From Paenibacillus solanacearum (GTDB taxonomy: Bacteria; Bacillota; Bacilli; Paenibacillales; NBRC-103111), in the NCBI RefSeq assembly GCF_910593845.1, contig NZ_CAJVAS010000048.1:1-45222 (forward strand): 45,222 bases of DNA, given 5' to 3'. Numbering within the stretch: the first letter of the stretch is position 1; the number at the start of each line of letters is the position of its first letter. The notes below the pieces were generated by a model. The model was given only the letters and a program-made list of their open reading frames with translations. It was not told the origin of the DNA and made no database searches. Shown one piece after another: positions 31,167 through 41,200 of this stretch. The position numbers and the translations under genes are program-made.

Positions 31167-33302
31167 CTACCCCTGCTTCACCAGCATCTCCGTTGTACGG
31201 AAGGCGAGCGCAAGAATTGTCAGCACCGGATTAACTCCACCATTGGTGACATGCAGGGAGCCGTCGCTCACCCAGAGATTGTCGTATCCGTGGATGCGGC
31301 CGAAGCGGTCGGTGACCGAGGTGGAAGGATCGTCGCCCATGCGCAGCGTCCCGGCCTGATGCTGCCCGGCACTAAGCCCGCCTCCCGGTCGGGTTCGCCA
31401 TACTTGGCGGGCGCCGGCAGCCCAGAGCCACGTCTCCGCCTGCTCTGCCAGCATGGCTGCGGCTCGAAGCGACTCGGGATGAACGCTTCCCGACAGTTGC
31501 GCAACCGGCAGGCCGAACCGGTCTTTGACTGTGGGCGAGAGGCGCACCCTGGATTCGGGCGTCGGGATCTCCTGAATCGGCCCTTGCACATGGCTTGTGC
31601 GCAAGTAACTATCGCGCATCATGATCTTGCCGGCGATTCCCCATCGTGCGGCATCCGGCGCAAGCGCCCGGTTCCAATGAATGAGCGGCAGCCGCGTGAA
31701 CTCGTTGGCGAGCATCCCGCCCCCGATGATTCCATTCCCGTTGCCGTGGGCAAAGCGACAGGTGGCGATGCTCACCCCGGGCCCGAGACCGTCTTGAACC
31801 GGCTCGTCAAAGAGGGCGTACGCACCCGTGTAGACATGCCCCTGAAGATGCCTGCCCACTTGCCCGTTCCGATTGCCGATCCCGTCCGGTTCGGCCTCGC
31901 TGGCCGAATGCAGGAGCAAGCGCGCGCTTTCGATGGCACCCGCAGCGACCACCACATGTCCTGCCCGTATTTGCCGGCGCTCGAGCTTGCCGGCTAACTC
32001 CTGCACAAGGCGAACGCCAATGGCATGTTTCCCTGCTTCAGTGTCGATGCGTTCAACCATCGTATCGCAAATCAGATCGCAGTTGCCGGATTGAAGGGCT
32101 CTCAGCAGCATCGTATTGTGTCCGCCATTCTTGCTGTTGGTCGGACAAGCGAATCCGACGCATTGGCCGCAGCGCCCACAGGCGGGCCGACCGTCCCGTT
32201 CGACCGAGTTAATGAGCAGGGGGACCGGACCTGCATCCCATCCCAATTGGGCTGCCGCCCGGGCTAATCGTTCCGCCTCGAGCGTCCTTGACAGCGGCGG
32301 CATCGGATAAGGACGCCGCCGGCCCCCGCGCCCGGGATGCGCCTGAGCGTCTCCGGAAACGCCGACCTCCCACTCCGCCCGCTCGTAATAAGGCTCGAGC
32401 TCATCGTAGCGAATCGGCCAATCGCGGAGTGAACTCCCGTCCGGAATCCCGTAACGGGTTGCCATCCGGAAGTCGTCGCTATGAAATCGCCATGCTTGTG
32501 CGCCGTAGATGCGGGTTCCGCCGCCCACCGTCATTGCATTATTATGGTAATGGCCCTCATGGGGTGCGGCAATTCGCTCTTCTCCGCTACCGGAGAGGAG
32601 GGTGCGAGGGTGGCCATCCAGCGCCGGTCCCGTGTTATGGCCGTATTTGCTGAAACGATGATTGCGCGTATGATCGCTGCCGACCTCATGATATCGAAGC
32701 CAGCTGCCGCGCTCGACGACAAGAACATGAAGTCCCGCCTCGGCCAGCACTGCGGCCGCTACCGATCCTCCGGCCCCGGCTCCGACGACGATAGCATCGT
32801 ATCGGTCCCGGAGCTGGTCGATCGTTCGCTGCGGAAGCTCGGTTTCCGGGACCGGTTCTTGGAGCTTGGAAACGGGTCCCGGGCGGAATCCGATCATGTC
32901 CCACGACGTCCCTTCCCGATTTCCGCCGGCATTCGGGCTTCCATAATAACCTTCGATAACCAGGCTCAAGATGGTGGAGAAGAATCGCTGCTGGGAGAGA
33001 GGAAAGTCTCGAAGACGCCCCTGCTCAAGGCCGCGTAGCAGCACGTCCTGCTCATCCGCCGACAGCTTCGACAATGGCTTGTGATGGAGAGCGAGCGCTT
33101 CCGCATCCAACGCCCGAAGCCCGGGCTCCAATACATTCGTCCATGTAGCGGCATCCTCGGATGCGCGCCGTTCCAGATAGTCCAAGACGCCGCCTTGGGT
33201 TGCAGACGGCCAAGCATCGGCCGGAATCATCCGGTCGACGACAGCCTTCACAATGGCATGCAGCTCGCCCCAACGATACTTCGAATGTTCGCGTTCCATC
33301 AT
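31167..33302 (-). CDS. GMC oxidoreductase with N-terminal gluconate 2-dehydrogenase subunit 3-like domain
   Basis: The 711-aa flavoprotein has two parts. Residues 1-150 resemble gluconate 2-dehydrogenase subunit 3 (HAIVKAVVDRMIPADAWPSA, then SQQRFFSTILSLVIEGYYG). From 168 on there is a GMC oxidoreductase with FAD loop DAIVVGAGAGGSVAAAVLAE, NNAMTVGGGTRIYGAQAWRF, a Cys-rich CGRCGQCVGFACPTNSKN and the C-terminal SAGQHQAGTLRMG and GGVNPVLTILALAFR. The family oxidises sugars or polyols and passes electrons on. In other bacteria the two domains are separate subunits. AGGTGA precedes the ATG. No signal peptide was seen. Confidence 0.85.
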   Translation of the reverse strand: MMEREHSKYRWGELHAIVKAVVDRMIPADAWPSATQGGVLDYLERRASEDAATWTNVLEPGLRALDAEALALHHKPLSKLSADEQDVLLRGLEQGRLRDFPLSQQRFFSTILSLVIEGYYGSPNAGGNREGTSWDMIGFRPGPVSKLQEPVPETELPQRTIDQLRDRYDAIVVGAGAGGSVAAAVLAEAGLHVLVVERGSWLRYHEVGSDHTRNHRFSKYGHNTGPALDGHPRTLLSGSGEERIAAPHEGHYHNNAMTVGGGTRIYGAQAWRFHSDDFRMATRYGIPDGSSLRDWPIRYDELEPYYERAEWEVGVSGDAQAHPGRGGRRRPYPMPPLSRTLEAERLARAAAQLGWDAGPVPLLINSVERDGRPACGRCGQCVGFACPTNSKNGGHNTMLLRALQSGNCDLICDTMVERIDTEAGKHAIGVRLVQELAGKLERRQIRAGHVVVAAGAIESARLLLHSASEAEPDGIGNRNGQVGRHLQGHVYTGAYALFDEPVQDGLGPGVSIATCRFAHGNGNGIIGGGMLANEFTRLPLIHWNRALAPDAARWGIAGKIMMRDSYLRTSHVQGPIQEIPTPESRVRLSPTVKDRFGLPVAQLSGSVHPESLRAAAMLAEQAETWLWAAGARQVWRTRPGGGLSAGQHQAGTLRMGDDPSTSVTDRFGRIHGYDNLWVSDGSLHVTNGGVNPVLTILALAFRTTEMLVKQG

Positions 33303-33406
33303 GGTTCACCTGCCGATCGTATGCGGCTCATGCGATGAATGCTCCGTTTCATAGACCGTCTCTCCTTTTCCGGACTCGATCGATTTATTTCATTCCATAA
33401 ATAATT

Positions 33407-33420
33407 TAAAGCGCTTACAT
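33407..33420 (-). promoter_or_regulatory. CRE-like operator upstream of the GMC oxidoreductase
   Basis: The minus strand reads ATGTAAGCGCTTTA, the same core as at the two SBP genes, 105 bp before the start codon. The rest of the 490-bp gap from 33303 to 33795 shows no gene. Confidence 0.5.
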
Positions 33421-33795
33421 TTAATACCATTACACAACAGCTGCCATGGCGCACACCGGCCTAAGGGTTAGTTTATCACGTACCGCAGGATTTCCACCAG
33501 ACCTTAGAATGGTCCGGCCTTCACGAGAATCGCGTATTTCGAAGGAACTTCTCCTTACAGCCAGGGGAAGGGTATCTGCGTTTCTTCAATGATATATGAA
33601 CTTGATTATAAATCAATTATACCCTTGCCTGATTTTATGGATATGGGTATGCTGAGCTTAACTTTGAGAAGAGAGCGAGTGGTTCCTATGAGAGCACATC
33701 ACTATAAAACTCAAAATTATGATTTTGGCAGGACGGAAGGGTTCATTGGATAATTCGCCTTTCCGTAATAACCATTTCACGGAGGGATACGATCG

Positions 33796-34569
33796 ATGTC
33801 TTTCAGTTTGTACGGTGAGCTTTGCACGGAGGTATATGACCTCACGAAGACAATAGGGCATTCCTTTGGCGGAGACATACAATATTATCGGGACCGATTG
33901 CAAGCTTGCGACGGAAAAATACTGGAGGCGATGGTTGGCTCCGGTCGTGTGATGATTCCGCTGCTTGAAGCAGGTCTCAACATTGACGGCGTCGACGCAT
34001 CGCCTCAAATGTTGGCTTCTTGCCGTCAACGGTGCGAGGAGCGGGGACTGAATGCTCCGTTGTTTGAGGCGCGGTTGCAGGAGCTGGCGCTGCCTTATCG
34101 CTATCAAGCGATTATGATTCCGAGCGGCTCGTTTTTATTGATCGAAAAAAGGGAAGAGTCCATCGCCGTATTAGAGCGGTTTTTCGAACATTTAGAACCC
34201 GGCGGACGCCTGATCCTGGACATCTTTCTTCCCAAAGCGCTTGATTTTGAGAAAGGCAAAGTCGGAACCTCAACCTATCATTTTCCGAATGGTGACATCA
34301 TTACAATGGAAGGAAAGCTGGTTGAGGCGAATCTATTCGAACAATACAAAGTATCGTATTTGAAATATGAAAAATGGCGTAACGGCGTTCTGCTTCAAAC
34401 CGAGCTGCAGCGTTTTGCCTTGCGATGGTACGGTGTGGAGGAGCTGAAGCTGGTGCTTGCAGACATCGGGTTCACGAACATTACGGTGTCCGCCGATTTC
34501 GAATTTGGCAAGCCGCCTACAAATGCCAATCAAACTTACGTGTACGAGGCATCCAAACCGTTACGTTAA
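33796..34569 (+). CDS. Class I SAM-dependent methyltransferase
   Basis: The 257-aa protein has the SAM-binding loop ILEAMVGSGRVMIPLLEAG, with the following acidic residue in VDASPQMLASC. YQAIMIPSGSFLLI and LEPGGRLILDIFLPKALD complete the Rossmann-like methyltransferase fold. The acceptor is unknown. GGAGGG lies 9 nt before the ATG. It is a single gene with a terminator of its own at 34587-34618. Confidence 0.85.
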   Translation: MSFSLYGELCTEVYDLTKTIGHSFGGDIQYYRDRLQACDGKILEAMVGSGRVMIPLLEAGLNIDGVDASPQMLASCRQRCEERGLNAPLFEARLQELALPYRYQAIMIPSGSFLLIEKREESIAVLERFFEHLEPGGRLILDIFLPKALDFEKGKVGTSTYHFPNGDIITMEGKLVEANLFEQYKVSYLKYEKWRNGVLLQTELQRFALRWYGVEELKLVLADIGFTNITVSADFEFGKPPTNANQTYVYEASKPLR

Positions 34570-34586
34570 AGCTTCATAACTACTTC

Positions 34587-34618
34587 AAAAGGCTGCCTTC
34601 ATATGAGGCAGTCTTTTT
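34587..34618 (+). terminator. Terminator of the methyltransferase gene
   Basis: AAAAGGCTGCCT pairs with AGGCAGTCTTTT (one G-T pair) and ends in TTTTT. Confidence 0.75.
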
Positions 34619-34675
34619 GGCATGAGGGAATCGTATGGCATCCATGTTTTTCTCGGCATTTCATCGTGGAAGCTA

Positions 34676-34704
34676 TTGACAGGTGAAAGAAAAAGATATA
34701 CAAA
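34676..34704 (+). promoter_or_regulatory. Promoter of the siderophore import operon
   Basis: TTGACA at 34676-34681 is followed after 17 bp by TACAAA (34699-34704). The Fur-type box directly downstream supports the placement. Confidence 0.55.
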
Positions 34705-34708
34705 TAAT

Positions 34709-34727
34709 AATGATAATCATTATCAAT
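34709..34727. promoter_or_regulatory. Fur box
   Basis: AATGATAATCATTATCAAT contains the palindrome TGATAATCATTATCA and is nearly identical to the classic iron box. It covers the expected transcription start, so Fur with iron would repress the operon. Confidence 0.85.
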
Positions 34728-34751
34728 TAGATAATAGAGGCGGGGATTAAG

Positions 34752-35735
34752 GTGGTAGCTGCGAAACAAGGACAACGTAGTTGGATTATGGCTCTATTGC
34801 TGATACTGCTGGCCATGACGGCAGCGGCATGCGGCGGGGCGGATGCCGGAGAGAGCAAGGCGGCGCAAGGGAAGCCCCAAGCGGCGCCCGTAAAGCGTAC
34901 GCTTACCCATTCACTGGGGACCATTGAGGTGGATGCCGATATTCAGCGTGTGGTGACGCTGGAGCGCAGCTTTGCGGATCATCTCGTTTCGCTTGGTGTT
35001 GTGCCGGTCGGTTCGGTCGTCCGGGACGGGGGAGATTTCGAGCCGTATTTGGCCCCGCAGTTGAAAGGAACCACATCGGTAGGTCAATCCACAGCGCCGA
35101 ATTTGGAGAAGATCCTGGAATTGAAACCGCAGCTGATTATCGGCACGGATACGGATCATTCCAAAAGCTATGACACGCTCAAGCAAATCGCGCCGACGCT
35201 GATTGTGAAGAGCGAGGAGATGGAGAACGATTGGCGGGCGGTGTACTTGCGTATTGCCGAGGCGATGAACAAACAGAAGAAGGCCGAAGCCGATCTGAAA
35301 GCCTTTGACGACAGGCTGGCTCAGCTCAAAACAAAGCTGGATGCGCCGATGAAAGATAAGACGGTGGTTTTCTTCAAAGTAACCGATAAAGACACGCGAG
35401 TATTGGGCAATCTGAGCCCGCTCGGGAAAATCGCATACGGCCAGCTTGGCTTGAACTATCCGAAAAGCTTGAAAGATGAGAAAAATGAAACGAAACTGGC
35501 GATTGAAGTGCTGCCCGAGCTGAATCCGCATACGATTTTCGTGATGGATACCAATGTGCCGGATTATACCAAAAAGCTGAATGAAACGCTTGCCACACCG
35601 CTTTGGAAAAATTTGCAGGCGGTGAAGGACGGCCGCGTATCGATGGTCCCGCTGCGCGCCACCAAAACCGGCTTTGGCCTGGTGATGCACCAGCAGTTTG
35701 TTGATGCTCTGGAGAAAGGGCTGCTGGGCAAATGA
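34752..35735 (+). CDS. Iron-siderophore ABC transporter substrate-binding lipoprotein
   Basis: The 327-aa lipoprotein has a hydrophobic signal and lipobox MTAAAC (Cys27). A FecB/FhuD-like cobalamin/siderophore-binding fold follows: IQRVVTLERSFADHLVSLGV, LEKILELKPQLIIGTDTD and TLKQIAPTLIV. The start is GTG 34752, 25 bp after the Fur box, with a modest purine-rich site. The stop overlaps the start of the first permease (ATGA). It delivers ferric siderophore at the outer face of the membrane; the siderophore type cannot be told. Confidence 0.9.
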   Translation: MVAAKQGQRSWIMALLLILLAMTAAACGGADAGESKAAQGKPQAAPVKRTLTHSLGTIEVDADIQRVVTLERSFADHLVSLGVVPVGSVVRDGGDFEPYLAPQLKGTTSVGQSTAPNLEKILELKPQLIIGTDTDHSKSYDTLKQIAPTLIVKSEEMENDWRAVYLRIAEAMNKQKKAEADLKAFDDRLAQLKTKLDAPMKDKTVVFFKVTDKDTRVLGNLSPLGKIAYGQLGLNYPKSLKDEKNETKLAIEVLPELNPHTIFVMDTNVPDYTKKLNETLATPLWKNLQAVKDGRVSMVPLRATKTGFGLVMHQQFVDALEKGLLGK

Positions 35736-36793
35736 CCGGTCAGCAGCATTCCGTATCGACGCGGCATCGCCTGCAATCGGAGAAGAGAAGGATACGTCCT
35801 TCTCTTCTTCTTTGCGGGCTGCTGCTCGCTCTCATCGTCGGAACCGCAGGCGCCGTCGTGACAGGGGCGGCATCGATTCGGCTCTCGACGGTTGCGGAAG
35901 CATTCCGCAGCTATGATCCGGAGCAGGTCAGCCACTACACGATTATGTCCGTTCGGCTGCCTCGGGCGATTATTGCGATTTTGGCCGGCGCCAGCTTCGC
36001 CATATCCGGCGCGATTATGCAGGGGATGACGCGTAATCCGCTGGCCAGTCCGGGATTAATGGGGGTATCGGCCGGATCGGGCTTTGCGATCGTGCTCGTA
36101 TTCGTGGTCGCGCCTTACTTGGCCTATCACCAAATGATCGCCGTTTCGATGATCGGGGCCGCATGCGGCACGCTGCTTGTGTACGGCGTAGGCGTACTCG
36201 GCGCTGCGTCCCGCAGCCAGCAGTATCGCAATGTCAAGCTGGCGCTGGCGGGGAGCGCTGTCAGCGCCTTGCTGGGAGCTTGCGCGGAAGGGCTGCAAAT
36301 TTATTACGGTCTGGCCCAAACCGTCATGCAGTGGTATACGGCGGGATTGTCCGGCGTGAAGTGGATCGATGTGCGCGTCATGCTGCCGTGGACGGCTGCC
36401 GGGGGCTGCGCGGCACTGGCCATCTCCCGCTCCTTGTCTGCTCTTGCGCTGGGAGACGAAATAGCATCCGGACTGGGACAGCGCGTTGCCCGGACCAAGT
36501 GGATCGGCGCGTGCGCGGTATTTGCTTTGACCGGCTCGGCCGTGGCGATCGTCGGCCCGATCAGCTTCATCGGACTGATGGTGCCGCATCTGGTGCGGTT
36601 TTTGATTGGCGTCAATTACCGCTGGATTATTCCGTGTGCGGGGCTTATGGGCGGCGCGCTGCTGCTGTTCGCCGATACCGCGTCGCGGCTTGTCAATATG
36701 CCCCGCGAAACGCCTGCCGGAATTATTACTGCCGTACTCGGCGTACCGTTCTTTCTATATTTGGCGCGGCAGGACGGGAGGGGAGGATTGTGA
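35732..36793 (+). CDS. FecCD-family iron-siderophore permease, first subunit
   Basis: The 353-aa polytopic protein contains the FecCD family signatures VRLPRAIIAILAGASFAISG with AIMQGMTRNPLASPGLMGVS, and later GPISFIGLMVPHLVRFLIG. It has about nine or ten membrane segments. It overlaps the binding-protein gene by 4 bp and the next permease gene by 4 bp, showing tight coupling. With the second subunit it forms the import channel. Confidence 0.95.
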   Translation: MTGQQHSVSTRHRLQSEKRRIRPSLLLCGLLLALIVGTAGAVVTGAASIRLSTVAEAFRSYDPEQVSHYTIMSVRLPRAIIAILAGASFAISGAIMQGMTRNPLASPGLMGVSAGSGFAIVLVFVVAPYLAYHQMIAVSMIGAACGTLLVYGVGVLGAASRSQQYRNVKLALAGSAVSALLGACAEGLQIYYGLAQTVMQWYTAGLSGVKWIDVRVMLPWTAAGGCAALAISRSLSALALGDEIASGLGQRVARTKWIGACAVFALTGSAVAIVGPISFIGLMVPHLVRFLIGVNYRWIIPCAGLMGGALLLFADTASRLVNMPRETPAGIITAVLGVPFFLYLARQDGRGGL

Positions 36794-37821
36794 AGAGAAA
36801 CGGCATGCGGCCTGCGCGGCGAATCGGTATGGCTCAATTTGCAGTTGTACTTGCGGGGCTGGCGGTCCTGCTTCTAGCCGGTTTATGGCTTAGTCTGAAC
36901 AGCGGATATACCCGCCTTGCCTTTGGCGACGTCATTCAGGCGCTGCTGCGCCAAAGACCCGGCGATCCGACCATTATTATGTGGGGAATTCGCCTGCCGC
37001 GAATTGTGCTGGCCATGCTGGTCGGTGCAGGACTGGCAGCCTCCGGGGCGATCATGCAAGGCGTATCGCAAAATGCGTTGGCCGATCCGGGCATCCTTGG
37101 GGTGAATGCAGGGGCCGGACTTGGCGTTGTCGTCTACGTGACGCTGTTTTACGGAAAAGTGCAGCTGGCGCCTGTTCATGCGCTGCCGGTTGCGGCGTTC
37201 CTCGGGGCAGCGGCAGCGGCGCTAACGGTGTTTGCCCTTGCAAGGAAAAGAATGCGGATTACCCCGACCCGGCTGCTGCTTGTCGGCATGGCGACGGGAG
37301 CGGGGATTTCTGCGGCGATGCTGCTGTTTACACACCGGATGGACGCGTACAGCTACGACCTCGTGAAGGTGTGGATGTCGGGGAGCATCTGGGGGGCGAA
37401 CTGGCGCTATGTTGCCGCAGCCGGGCTATGGGTTGCTCTGCTTCTGCCAGCCGCCATCTATCGCGCCGGCCGGATGAATGTATTGAACATGGGAGATGAG
37501 CTGGCGACCGGAGTCGGGCTGGCGGTGCAGCGCGAGCGTCTCATTCTGCTGCTGCTCGGTGTCGGTCTGGCCAGCAGCGGCGTTGCCGTAGCCGGGACGA
37601 TCAGCTTTGTCGGCTTAATCGGACCGCATCTGGCGCGGCGGTTCGTGGGTCATAATTACCGCTTTGTACTGCCGACAGCGGCTTGTTTTGGGGCGCTGCT
37701 CGTGCTGCTGGCCGATACGATCGGGCGCACTGTTGTTCAACCGACCGAAATTCCGGTCGGAATCGTCGTAGCCGCGATTGGGGGACCTTACTTCTTGTAT
37801 TTGCTCTTTTACCAGCGGTGA
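36790..37821 (+). CDS. FecCD-family iron-siderophore permease, second subunit
   Basis: The 343-aa protein has the matching motifs IRLPRIVLAMLVGAGLAASG, IMQGVSQNALADPGILGVNA and GTISFVGLIGPHLARRFVGH. The start is GTG 36790 in a GTGA overlap with the first permease, with GGGGAGG just upstream; ATG 36805 is an alternative with better spacing. No ATPase gene follows, so the importer presumably borrows a FhuC/YusV-type ATPase encoded elsewhere, as is known for several Bacillus siderophore systems. Confidence 0.9.
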   Translation: MKRNGMRPARRIGMAQFAVVLAGLAVLLLAGLWLSLNSGYTRLAFGDVIQALLRQRPGDPTIIMWGIRLPRIVLAMLVGAGLAASGAIMQGVSQNALADPGILGVNAGAGLGVVVYVTLFYGKVQLAPVHALPVAAFLGAAAAALTVFALARKRMRITPTRLLLVGMATGAGISAAMLLFTHRMDAYSYDLVKVWMSGSIWGANWRYVAAAGLWVALLLPAAIYRAGRMNVLNMGDELATGVGLAVQRERLILLLLGVGLASSGVAVAGTISFVGLIGPHLARRFVGHNYRFVLPTAACFGALLVLLADTIGRTVVQPTEIPVGIVVAAIGGPYFLYLLFYQR

Positions 37822-38249
37822 ACCCTCCTCGACGGATAGGAATGATGCGTCCGTCTGCACCCGTAAGAACCGCCGTCCGTCTGCCCGGGAGTTAAGCCGA
37901 GTGCGTAGACGGCCGGCGCGGCGGTTGGCCCGGCACATGCGGAAGTCCGTCCGGTTGTCGGCCGTTCAGGATACGCAGCCGCGCTTGGAGAGTATGCCGC
38001 CAAGCTAGCGGCGCTGCGCGGGAGGTCTTGAAGAAATTACAGATACATCCGGTAAAAAAATGTGAATGTTCAATGGGAAATCATTCCATTACAATAGGGA
38101 CACCAGTCTGCCTCAACAGCCGCGTCGAAGCTGTCGGCGATTCGGGGGTGGCGGGAATAGAAGAAGGAGGGCTGCAGTGGAAACAGCCGCTAACGGCGGC
38201 AAACGAAACGATGTGACGACGGGAAGGAGAAGTTTATGGAACGCCTGAA

Positions 38250-38263
38250 TGTAAGCGTTTTAT
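38250..38263 (+). promoter_or_regulatory. CRE-like operator upstream of the giant secreted protein
   Basis: TGTAAGCGTTTTAT matches the catabolite-responsive element core and lies 31 bp before the start codon at 38295. The rest of the 37822-38249 stretch shows no convincing gene. Confidence 0.45.
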
Positions 38264-38294
38264 TGTGTCTTCATTCCAAGGAGGGAGCCTGTTC

Positions 38295-41200
38295 ATGACA
38301 AGAACGATGGTTTTGCTGCTCGTGCTGTGCATGCTGTTCACCGGGCCCGGCTTCGGCCTTGCTCCCGCGATGGCGCAAACGGGCGAAGCAACCGCCGCCA
38401 CGCAGCTGCCCGATACGAAACCGGACAAGCATTATATCGTGCTGACGGCTGCCAGCTTTGCCTCCCATCTGGGCAACTGGACCAAACCGGCCGACAAGCG
38501 GGGCAGTCCGCTCCCGGACATTCTGACGGGAGCCACCGATGGGAAGGACCACAGCGCGACGCCGGCCATGGCAAAGTACGGGATTCCGGTCGACGGCATG
38601 TACAAAATGATGGTGCATACGCGCGATTTTTCCGTTAGTCCGGGCACGCGGCCGTTCAAGCTGAAGCTGAGCGGGAGCGAGCCGGCGACCTACGGCGTTC
38701 ACGGGACGGAAGGCTGGCGCTGGGAGGCCGGCGGTCCGCTGCCGATGATCCGGGGCGAATTCGACCTGGAGGCGATCGATTTCCGCGGGAACTTCCCGCG
38801 CTTCGACATGATCGTGATCACGGACGACCTGAGCTTTACGGTGGAGGACAGTCCGGCTGCGCTGCAGTGGCTTGCATCCCAATATACCTACGTGCCCGGC
38901 ACAATCGTCAACGGGCAGCCCGATCCGAACCGGCCGCCGGTCGATATTGCGGTGAGACTGAACGGACAATATATTAACTTTCAAGCGCAGCCCGTTCTGG
39001 AGCAGTCGACGGTGATGGTGCCGTTTGCGGAGACGTTCGCTTCCTTGGGAGCGGCGGTTACCGTCGATGCGGCAACGTATCAGGCGACGGCAAGCAAAAA
39101 CGGGAGTCGCTTTCGAGTGATCCCCGGCCAAGACTCCGCCACGATCAACGGCAAAAGCATATTGCTGGAGAAGCCGGCGATGATCCGCGGGGGCACAACG
39201 CTCGTGCCGCTCAGCTTCGTGAAGCAATATTTTGGCGCAAATACGTTTTGGGACGAAGGTGGGCGAACGGCTGTGATCGTAGCGAACATTCCGTCTAACG
39301 CGTTCTTGTTCCGGCCGGATAGCTTCGATCATTTCGGCACGTGGACGATGGAGGGCAATGTTGAAGGCGCATTCGAGAAATCGGTCCTGCGCGGACTCAT
39401 TCCGGGTGCGGGCGCAACGCCGGACATGGCCGATCCGTCGGGTGCGCAGCCGGCGACCGCAGCGTTCCAGACAGAACAGGCCGGAACGTATAAAGTATGG
39501 GTGCGTTCCCGCGACTTTGCGACGAATCAGCAAGGCTCGCGATTTTTCAATGTCGGGCTGAACGGCCAAATGCTGCCGCAGCGGCTCGGCACCCACGGGC
39601 ATGACGGGTTCCAATGGGCGGAAGCCGGCGTCGTCCAGCTGTTGCAAGGAACGAATACGCTGGAGCTTTACGATACGTCCGGCTTTTATGCCCGCTGCGA
39701 CGCGGTGCTGCTGATGGCCGACTTGCAGGCCGTTCCGTCGGAAGATTATGCGCAAGTGCTGCGGACCGCCGTGCCGCTCGGCTCGGAGACGGAGAGCTTC
39801 CCGGCTTGGGCGCTGTCGCAGAGCGAGCCTACGCATAGCGTTACTTTGGAGAATGCCTCCACACGGGTCGTCTTTTACAAGGTCCCGACCGCCAGCGGGC
39901 AGGTGGTGCAAAATGCGGTATACGCGCGCTACGGAAACGGCTGGGTCCCGACAAAATTCCGTTCCGAGGAGCTCGGCTATCTCGTCTTGTCCGCCGACAG
40001 CAGCTCAACGGTGTCGACGTCGCAGGATATGTATTCGTTCAAGAGTAAATATACGACGGCGGGCGGCAACGATAAACTATACTCGGGCACCGATCTGTAT
40101 AAGGCGGGCCGCTTCCACTGGTTTATTCCGAACGACTACGAGATGACGCCGGGCGGTGGCGTGAAATTGTTGTTCAGCGAGCCCGTGGCCGATTTCACCT
40201 CGGAATGGGAGCTGGCGGGTGATAACCCGGCACCGAAAGTAACCGTCAGCGCAACCTTCCATCAGGCCGGCACCTATTCGATCGGAGCATGGGAAGGACG
40301 TGGGTTCGCCGACGAGCAGTACGCGTTCGCGCTCGCTCCGTACCGGGTGATGGATAAGCGGATCGCCCCCAAAGCGGGACTGATGACCGAGCAATATTTG
40401 TTTACGCCGATGGGGACGCTCACGTTGAATGCCAACAATCCGTATGTGCCCGGACACGCCGTCACAAAAGGCGTCGCGGCCGAGCCGTCCTGGATTCCGC
40501 TTCGCTGGGTGTACGGCAGCAACGGCAAATTCGGCATCTCGATGCGAGGAACAGGCTACAATCCGAAAGGTTCGATCTTCGCTCCCGTGCTCGGCTCCGC
40601 CGATGCGAAATTCACCGCAGGCCAGAGCTATACGATGCAGTATCGGGTAATAAGCCGCGTATCCGACTGGTACGATACGTACAAGTTTGTAGCGCAGGAC
40701 CTGTTCGGCGTTCACGACTATCGTCAGAACGTGTACGGCACGCTGAACGACGCGATATTTAACGCCCGTTCGCTGATGATGGATGACCTGCTTGGCGGGT
40801 GGGACGTCCATGACAAGGCGCATTACAATATGGAAGGGAAGAATGTGACTTCCTCCGCCAATCCGATGCAAGCGTTGCAGGAATATTTGCTCACCGAGGA
40901 CAAAGACATTTTGACCCGGAGGGCGATTCCGACCTTGGCGAATTTCTTGACGCGCAAAGAGCTGCATTTCAACCGGACGCCGGAGTGGGGCGGAGTCGAG
41001 AGTTGGCAGTCGACCGATTTGCCCAAATCGATCGGATCGCCCATTAACGGCTACAACCTTAACGTTATCGGCGGCATGTACGAGATGACGCGAGGGGCCG
41101 TTCCGTATTTGTACCAATACGGGTTGGAGAAAGGCAAAGCGACGGTGACCAATGCGTACGGCTCGATACCGACGTTCGCCAACAACTTGTATTTGTATAA

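Noticed and set aside
31022..31234. 70-codon open frame after the nif3 remnant as a real gene
   Set aside because: It begins inside a scrambled fragment with no ribosome site and its end runs into the antisense of the GMC gene.
36163..36789. Upstream extension of the second permease
   Set aside because: It runs out of frame through the first permease; the GTGA overlap and ribosome site at 36790 define the start.
38271..39911. 546-codon open frame opposite the giant secreted protein
   Set aside because: High GC makes long antisense frames common; the plus-strand gene has a signal peptide, ribosome site and domain structure.
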